This document shows positions 57,391 to 64,000 of a DNA stretch of 64,000 bases, in pieces. Source of the stretch: Oenanthe sinensis (taxonomy: Eukaryota > Streptophyta > Magnoliopsida > Apiales > Apiaceae); the NCBI GenBank assembly GCA_028671895.1, contig CM053794.1:17284501-17348500 (forward strand), read 5' to 3'. A program made the position numbers and the translations under genes. The first letter of the stretch is position 1. Each line of letters begins with the position of its first letter. The notes under the pieces are model-generated. The model did not search any database, was not told the origin of the DNA, and saw nothing but the letters and a program-made list of their open reading frames with translations.

Positions 57391-57435
57391 TGGTGCCCCA
57401 AGATCCGGGGTCAGGGATCCAGGCCATCACGATCC
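57391..57435 (-). repeat. Truncated 5' LTR of the Gypsy element (about 45 bp)
   Basis: Matches the first 45 bases of the left LTR (9143 onward) with a few CG to TG/CA-type changes, then switches without transition to Copia RT sequence of H. About 4.7 kb of LTR is missing. Confidence 0.85.
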
Positions 57436-58320
57436 TAGCACATAGGCATGTTGCAAATATAATATCTGGCCTATTAATAGTTAAATATAATAATGAGTCA
57501 ATCATACCTCTGTAGCTAGTATTGTTAACTTTCTTACCCTTTGGGTCAGAGTCTAGCTTAGTGGTTGTTGACATGGGAGTCTTAGCAGTTGCACAATCTT
57601 GCATATCAAACTTCTACAATAGTTCTTTGACATACTTTGATTGACTAATGAAAATTCCATCATCAGTCTGTTTGACTTGAAGTCCCAAGAAAAAGTTTAA
57701 TTCTCTCATCATGCTCATCTCATATTTAGACTACCTTAGCTTGCTAAACTTTTCTTACAGTTTTTGATTACTAGAACCAAACATAATATCATCATCATAA
57801 ATTTGGACAAGCAGTATATCACCTTTATGGTTTCTAATAAAAAGATTTTTATCAATGGTACCTCTAATGAAACCATTTTCAAGAAGAAATTTTGATAGAG
57901 TGTTATACCATACTCTAGGTGCTTGCTTCAATGCATAAAGTGCCTTGTCTAACCTGTAAACATGATCATGAAATTTTGGATCAACAAAACCTGGTGGTTG
58001 CTCCACATAGACTTCTTTTTCCAATTTTCCACTCAGGAAGGCACTTTTTACATCCATCTAATAGACTTTGAATTTTGAATGAGCTGTAAATGCAAGAAAC
58101 ATTCTGATGGCTTCCAGTCTTTCTACTGGTGCAAAGGTTTCATCATAGTCAATTCTTTCATCTTGAGAGTATCCTTTTACAACTAGTCTTGCTTTGTTTC
58201 TTATCACAGTGCCATTCTCAAATTTGTTTCTGAACACCCCCTTTTCACCAACAATTGATCTATTTCTAGGTCTTCGTACAAGTTTCCACACTTTTTTCTC
58301 TCAAATTCATTCAATTCTTA
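57436..58320 (-). pseudogene. H pol: reverse transcriptase
   Basis: Pieces 58291-58058, 58057-57755 and 57604-57436. WKLVRRPRNRSIVGE, NKARLVVKGYSQDERIDYDE, YMDVKSAFLSGKLEKE-type text with a stop before MDVKSAF, KALYALKQAPRVWYNTLS, and the active site YDDDIMFGSS where SIRE-like elements have YVDDIIFGS. The last recognisable text is RPDIIFATCLCAR; RNase H should follow but the sequence enters the Gypsy LTR. Related to, but clearly diverged from, S. Confidence 0.9.
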
Positions 58321-59738
58321 TTGCATTGCAATAATCCAATCAAGGTCTTGCAAAGCTTCCTCAATTTTCTTTGGTTCATTCTTTTATAGAAAATAACTGT
58401 ACATGAATTCATTTTGAGTGGCTTTTCTTGTTTGAACACCACTCTCAGGATCACCAATTATCAAATTATGAGTGTGATCCCTTGCCCATTTTCTAGCTGA
58501 TGGAAAATTGGTTCTGGAACTTGAAGCTCCCCCTAAATAATTGGAATTTCCTATTTGTGATTAGAATTCAAATGAAAAGGCTCCCCCTGAGTTATTTGAT
58601 CCTGCAAAAGATTCAAAGTTGCTTAAATCAAACCCTGATGGACTACACTCTGAAGAACTAGACTATGTCTATCCAGACTCTGACTAACTAGTCCCTGAAT
58701 TGTTAGACTCTGAGTTGATTGTAGTTGAATTTTCTGGCTCCCCCTCAGAGTGTGCAGGTTCTTGTTTTCATTCAGGAGTGATTTGAGACTCTTCATTCTC
58801 ATCATCTTCATCTATCTCAGAACTTTTGAAATTTTCAAACTTCAGTTTTGTAGACTAGTTCATCATGCAGACCTGTAATCTCTTTTTTATCAAATACAAC
58901 ATGAATTGATTCCATAATTGTGGTTCTGAGATTGAAGAGTCTGAATGCCTTTGTGTTTGGGGCATATCCAAGGAATATAGCTTCATTAGCCTCGTCTTCA
59001 AATTTTCTTATACTTTTAGGATGTACTTTTAGTACAAAGCATTTGCACCAAAAAATGTGAAAGTGTTTCACATTTGGCTTCTTGTCCTTCACCATTTCAT
59101 AAGGAGTCTTCTCATCCATATTTATCAATGTACAGTTTTGAGTGAAACATGTTGTATTGACTACCTCAGCCAAAAAATACACTGGCAATTTAGACTCTGC
59201 CAACATTGTCTTGGCTGCCTCTACGAGTGTTCTATTCTTTCTCTCAACAACTTCATTTTGTTGAGGTGTTCCTGATGCATAAAATTGTTGAGTACTTCCC
59301 TTCAATGCACAGTATTCCTCCATGACTACATTCTTGAATTCAATACCATTGTCACTCCTTAGTATTCTTACAATCTTCTTTGATTTTGTTTCCAGAAAGG
59401 TGACATGGTCTATTATGTGTTGTAAAGCTTCATCCTTTGAGTGCAAAAAGAAAAACCATGTGAATCTTGTAAAATTATCTACAATGACAAGAACATATTT
59501 CTTTTTGTTAATTGACATCACATTTACTAGACCAAAATAAATCAAAATATAATAGATAAAAGGGTTCAGAAATGGTGTTTATTGTTTTGCTCTTGAAAGA
59601 TGTTTTCCTTTGTTTTCCAAGTTGACATGCTTCACAAAGTCGATCTTGAACAAAATCAACTTATGGTAATCCTCTCACAATACTCTGTTTCACCAACTTG
59701 TTGAGTGTTTTGAAGTCGATATGTGACAGTTTCTTGTG
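58321..59738 (-). pseudogene. H pol: integrase and linker
   Basis: Open piece 59545-58835. Integrase core with D65 (LRSDNGIEF) and E101 (NEVVERKNRT), 35 residues between, and FHIFWCKCFVLK and AIFLGYAPNTKAFRLFN downstream. The zinc-binding domain (59738-59560) is broken but keeps CEACQLGKQRKTSF-like text. The linker 58321-58834 is Ser/Glu-rich and carries the CAGACTCTG word of H at about 58645-58755. Confidence 0.88.
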
Positions 59739-60203
59739 TTATTTCCAGATTTCTTCAGTTGAGGCCTTTCTATATAAACACGTGACTTCATTGTGAGTGC
59801 AATCCTCCAAGATGGCTTCATATATGTTACCATGTATGTGCCCTTTGAAAATTAAAATGCCTGTTTCTTTGTGAGTCATAAAACACTCTTTGTTGTCAAA
59901 TCCAGTATGGTAACCTTTATCTCCAAGTTGACTAATGCTGATCATGTTATGTTTCAAGCCTTCATCTAGAGCTACTTCATCAATGATGACATTTTCAAGT
60001 ACAATTTTTCCATATCCCAGTGTTTGTCCTTTATTGCCATCTCCAAAAGATACTTCTGGGCCAACCATCTCCACAAAGTCTATAAGCAGGGATTTCTTTC
60101 CAGTAATGTGTCCTGAACATCCACAGTCCAGGATTAGGGTTACTTTCTTTACCCTGTTTCCCTGCATACAAATAGAAACTAGTTCGATGTTTTGAAGACC
60201 CAA
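59739..60203 (-). pseudogene. H pol: aspartic protease
   Basis: 154 open codons. The active site reads LILDCGCSGHITG; the Asp and Gly are kept but the middle residue is Cys instead of Ser. It continues with GLKHNMISISQLGDKGYHTG into the integrase zinc domain. It is preceded by broken gag text. Confidence 0.85.
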
Positions 60204-60427
60204 ACTATTTTAGATCATTTCTTACCAACTCTGGGTGAAACAGGCTTAATATTCTACACTTTTTTTTTACCTGTCTCTTTGTTGCCTTAGACTCTGGTGG
60301 AGTCTTGACAGTGTCATACCAACTTTTGTCTATTGAAGATTTTAGCTCATAAAATTTGTAATACAAATCATGATAGTCCCTACACATATAGATAGAATGA
60401 AATATACTACCACAGTGATAACAAGGT
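60204..60427 (-). pseudogene. H gag: C-terminal remnant with zinc knuckle
   Basis: Text CYHCGSIFHSIYMC is a C-x2-C-x4-H-x4-C knuckle, followed by DYHDLYYKFYELKSS. In place it matches the second knuckle of S. Element R is inserted just upstream in coding order. Confidence 0.7.
60423..60427. repeat. Left target-site duplication of R (AAGGT), single copy seen
   Basis: AAGGT abuts the LTR start TGTTACCC at 60428. The partner lies beyond the window, so this is unverified. Confidence 0.45.
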
Positions 60428-60967
60428 TGTTACCCAGATAATGAACTATTATAGAAGGGGAGTTGAATATAATAGTACCAAACAATGGATTATGAACACA
60501 AGTATATAAAAGAAATATTACTTTGTATTAATTTTGAACTTAATACAAAACTCTCTCAAGAAAAACAAAGTTCTTAAGAGCTGCTAGGTTATGAGAAAGA
60601 TTATAATTTGAATGATACATCAATGTTAACCTAATCTTGTGTTTATATAGTACATAGCTACCTATCTAATTACAGCAAAGATAATGATCAATAAATATAA
60701 ATATACGATTTCCATCATTATCTTCCTAAAAGATAGTTTCCATAAAGGCAATAGACTTTTACTCGAACACTTCCTTCTTTATCTCCAATTGTCTCCTGAT
60801 TTGTCGAACCAAACTCTGACCAACATAAACTCTGTCGGTTAACAAACTCTGATTGACTAAACTCTGTTGACCACTTCTAGTCTCTGATTTCATCAGCTAA
60901 ACTATGATCAGCTTTAGTATACTCTGATTCAAAATTCTCTGATCTCATAAGTTCTTCATATCTAACA
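60428..60967 (-). repeat. 3' LTR of R (540 bp)
   Basis: Coding strand TGTTAGATATGAAG to CTGGGTAACA, with TATTCAACTCCCCTTCT near the end as in S. A TATATAAA box lies on the minus strand at 60642-60649. About ten AACTCTG-type words in 60800-60950. Confidence 0.8.
60642..60649 (-). promoter_or_regulatory. TATA box of the R LTR
   Basis: Coding-strand TATATAAA within GTACTATATAAACACAAG, about 215 bases before the LTR end. Confidence 0.55.
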
Positions 60968-60978
60968 ATCTCCCCCAA
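60968..60978 (-). other. Polypurine tract of R
   Basis: Coding-strand TTGGGGGAGAT directly before TGTTAG. Confidence 0.8.
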
Positions 60979-61068
60979 TTTATGCTTTATGCAGTAAAAC
61001 ATAAATTTGAACTTATGATGTCAGAAACTTCTAAGACAAATGTATCAGAATTTATCCAACCTCCCTTT

Positions 61069-64000
61069 TTATACCCAACTATAGAAAAGGTTTCTGACTA
61101 GAAAGTCATCAAGTAACTTCTTTTCAGCTGCCTTCAACAATTTCATCAGTTGAGATTTTACTTCCTTCAGCTGCTCACCAGAGTCATCAATTTGATACAC
61201 AGCAGCCCTTAAGTTGTAGATTGGTGACCTCTCCATTCTTTCTTCCATAACAATGCAACAAGCTTTTTGACCACCTGGATTCAGAACAAGAGTAGGAATA
61301 CCAACTATCATTTTGATTTTTCCATCTCATTTGCTCATTTCCTTTTCAGTTTCATCCTCAAGCATGTACTTTGGCTTGTACTCTTCATTAGAGTTTATCA
61401 TTATCAATTTTTCAGTATTTCTTTTGCTAGCGATTGCACCTTCCAGAATTTTCACCCATTTAGCTATAGTCTCATTCTCATCATTTAACAAATAAGAACA
61501 TATTCAAGTTCCTTTGATGACTTATGAGCCAGATCTTCTTCATCCAATTTCAAGACTCTTCCATCTTCTAGAAAATACAAAAACTTTTCCTTAGGGACAT
61601 TACTATCAAAAGCATCCTTAACCAAATGAATAGCAATGAGATTGTCCAAGTGATCTTAAGTCGGCTCTTCTTTAGGTTTGTCCTTCAGAGAATAAGGATC
61701 TCTGAAAGTATTTGCTTCTCTTCTATAGAGCTTGGCTTGTGAACTTCCAATTCCTCCATTATCTTTTCCAATTCTAGCATCCAGAGTCAGAGTTTCAGAC
61801 CTTGTCCACAATACGTCAGAAGATTTCTTCCTGACCAGAGTTTGTTGTTCCTCTTCCTCATCTTCAAAACTAGTGCCTCCTGGAAGAAATGTAGTTCCCT
61901 GCATAATTAGTGGAGCTTTCAGTTTTGATAAAGTTTTCTGTTGAACAATTTGAGATGACTGTGATGACTGAGCCTCTGCAACCTCTGCACTCATCCCTTT
62001 ATTAGATCTTGTTTCAAGCCTTGATTGAATTTTGACAGGTGTAAATACAACAGGTTTCTTCTTGATCAGAGTTTTCTTTAGAATATGAACTTTCTTTTTT
62101 TTTACTAGACTTGAGCATTGTAAATACCAACAATCATCTTATTCATTTCTTCCATTACAGCAACTGGATCCAATCCTGGATATTCTTCTTCAAAGAGCTT
62201 CTTTGTCAGTTCTGCATCTTTCTTGTTCCTCTTTTCAATATTTTCAAGCTTCTCTTCCTCTACAAGCCTCTTAGCCAATTCTTCATCCCTTTTAATTTTT
62301 TCATTATCATCTATAGGATCAAGCTACATTAGAGTTTGCTGACTGTCTTGAAATTTTCCAGATCCTGAGGGAATCAGAGTTTGATCAGTCGGAGTTTGAG
62401 TTTGAGTTTGTATACTCTTTCCACCCTTATGATTTCCTTGACTTTTATCAGCTAAGCCATCACCACCACTTCAGGTTTTTCATCAGAGTTTGAGACAGTA
62501 TCCACTTTGCATTTGTCCTTAGCTACTTTTCCCCCTTTCTGACATCAGAAGAAATATTCAGTATGTATACAATTGTACGCAACATAGTCTGGATAGAGGT
62601 CCAACATTAGCAATTTTGTTAACTTTCATTTCCAAGGCTTCTTGCATAGTGGAAACAACTTTAATTTTAGCGTCCATGGATATTTGATATTTGGAAACAA
62701 TACCCTGAACAGAAGCACCTTGCTTATCAACATGCTCCTGAAGATTATGAACTTTACTGTGAAGACCTTTAGTCAACACAGTGGTTTCCTTGAGAACAAC
62801 CTTCATTTCATCAGAATTTATCTCAGAGTCTGCTTTCTGGATCAGAGCATGAACATGTGGCCAAGATATGTCTTAATCTTTCCAGGTCATGTCCCAGATG
62901 GATTGCCTTTTAGATTTCAAAATATATGTACCAGATGGTTCACTACTGATGTTGCTCCTCCATACACCTTCTGCAATAATGGCAGGTTCAATCTCACCAT
63001 TCAACTTCTCAACAACATAATAATCAAGATATTTGATCATCAATCTGTCATGAGCATCAAAAGCATCTAGAGGCCATCTTTTGGAGTTGTATCGGTGACT
63101 GTAAGGAATAGAAATATCAGTGACTTCTTCATCCTCAAAGATAGGAGTGGAATCGTCAGAGTTTGAATCTTCAATATCTGCAATAACATCTGAGTTTGGC
63201 AACTCAGACTTTAGAGATTGAGGGACCAGTTGAGCAACAGAGCCTGTTTCATTTATACTCTGAGTACCTACACAAGGAACAGAACACCCCTAAGACATTC
63301 TTTTCTTTTAAAGTAATCTCATTACTTCTCACATCACATATCTCATGACTTTTGACAGTCAGAGTTTGCTCAGTAGAACTAAATAACTTTTATCTCATAT
63401 CTAACTCTTCTTTTGCCAGAACCGGTGTCTGCCTCTTATTTTCCATTCTATTTTTCACACATTTTACCTCAGTATCACAAGAAAGGCTCAAATCACAATG
63501 ACCTACAGAAATAAGAGGTGGCTGAGAAGGGAGATCTGTGATCACAGGGATAGAGGGTTCTTTTTCAGGACTATCCATGGTCATTCTAGCAGTAAAAGAT
63601 AGGAATATAAAGTCTGAACTTATGCTATCAGAGTATGTAAATTCTGAAGAAAAGTCAGAGTTTATACCTTGAACATTTGTAGAGTCTGATAAAGTGTCCA
63701 TTAGCTTTGTAGATAATGGTTGAACCAGTATTGCATTTAATAGTGCCAAAAGATTAACAACAGAGCTTGATTTCTCAATAGTTGCAGCATGTGATTCAGA
63801 GTTTAACTGCATCTCCATATTTTGGTCTGCAATCACAAAGTTGGTGATTGGTGTGTGAACAGAGTCTATTCAGTAGCTGCTTCATCACTTTGAGGCAAAG
63901 GTTCTTATGTCCTAGACTCTGCCAGAGTTTGGCCTTCAGCTTTAGCAACAACAGGATATTCAGTCAGAGTTTGATTGCATTCATCCAAACATTGATTAAA
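61069..64000 (-). pseudogene. Accessory (post-pol) open region of R
   Basis: Minus-strand pieces at 63836-63390, 63202-62873, 62806-62558, 61994-61656 and 61311-61069, with coding text between them across stops. From N to C: Ser/Thr-rich linkers with the AAACTCTGA word (SDSTNVQGINSDFSSEFTYS); an acidic block (IEDSNSDDSTPIFEDEE) leading into KRWPLDAFDAHDRLMIKYLD; a helical part (KGLHSKVHNLQEHVDKQG); Lys/Glu-rich linkers; and a C-terminal compact part with MIVGIPTLVLNPGG, RSPIYNLRAAVYQ and LLKAAEKKLLDDFLV. The terminal part resembles the end of the S region in style. No known family is recognised. Confidence 0.6.

Larger units (their letters stand above)
9143..57435 (-). mobile_element. Ty3/gypsy chromovirus-like element inserted in H
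   Basis: A minus-strand Gypsy element carrying all the inner insertions. Its parts are the 3' LTR 9143-13911, a polypurine tract 13912-13925, pol remnants (13926-13974 and 53295-57370), a primer-binding site 57371-57384 and a truncated 5' LTR 57391-57435. The two LTR ends share the same opening: TGATGCCCCAAGATCCGGGG on the left and TGGTGCCCCAAGATCCGGGG on the right. AGCCA at 9138-9142 would be the left target duplication; no right copy survives because the 5' LTR is cut short. Confidence 0.8.
4308..60427 (-). mobile_element. Element H: outermost, oldest SIRE-like Copia (two fragments)
   Basis: Host of the whole nest. In minus-strand order, the right fragment (60427-57436) carries a gag zinc knuckle, protease, integrase and reverse transcriptase. 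The left fragment (9142-4308) carries the accessory open region. RNase H and the pol/accessory spacer are missing between the fragments, lost together with most of the Gypsy 5' LTR. Neither LTR of H is in the window. All frames are broken. A recurring CAGACTCTG word marks both fragments and supports their common origin. Confidence 0.65.
60428..64000 (-). mobile_element. Element R: 3' part of another SIRE-like Copia
   Basis: Minus-strand element whose 3' LTR (60428-60967), polypurine tract and part of the accessory region are in the window; pol, gag and 5' LTR are beyond 64000. The LTR and accessory region are marked by AAACTCTGA and its complement TCAGAGTTT. Confidence 0.75.

Overview
This window looks like repeat-rich nuclear heterochromatin of a flowering plant, probably a dicot. 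It is AT-rich, I found no host gene, and essentially every recognisable coding stretch belongs to Ty1/copia or Ty3/gypsy LTR retrotransposons. Plant-type features are primer-binding sites of the initiator tRNA-Met class (TGGTATCAGAGC and variants), long SIRE/Maximus-like Copia elements with an extra open region downstream of pol, and a chromovirus-like Gypsy element. The species cannot be named from the sequence.

The layout is a nest of insertions whose borders can mostly be read directly. The outermost host is an old SIRE-like Copia on the minus strand, called H here (fragments 4308-9142 and 57436-60427). It is interrupted on the left by a plus-strand element P (1-4307, entering from outside the window) and on the right by a minus-strand element R (60428-64000, leaving the window). 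Inside H lies a minus-strand Gypsy element (9143-57435) with a 4.8 kb 3' LTR, a badly decayed pol, and a 5' LTR cut down to about 45 bases. Inside that Gypsy lies an old minus-strand Copia (13980-53289, target duplication CTCAC/CTCAT).

That old Copia carries two further insertions. One is a younger 13 kb SIRE-like element, called S, at 18736-31760 (minus, target duplication AGATC, inserted in gag). The other is a plus-strand Copia array at 34883-52369 (target duplication GGTTA, inserted in the 5' LTR). The array reads LTR, internal, LTR, internal, LTR, and its shared middle LTR contains one more solo LTR of the same family (43011-44555, target duplication ATAAT).

No element here appears able to move on its own. 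S keeps an open 827-codon stretch covering half of integrase, reverse transcriptase and RNase H, but its gag and protease are broken. Both internal regions of the array lack the same pieces of protease and integrase. By eye, LTR divergence rises from S (about ten substitutions in the first 300 bases) to the old Copia (about eleven in the first 150), in agreement with the nesting order.

The most unusual signals are two. First, each SIRE-like family is peppered with its own short palindromic word, in both orientations, in LTR, untranslated and coding sequence alike: ATCCATCGATGGAT-type words in S, CAGACTCTG-type words in H, and AAACTCTGA-type words in R. Second, the tandem three-LTR array has a nested solo LTR whose diagnostic variants do not fit the simplest unequal-crossover model.
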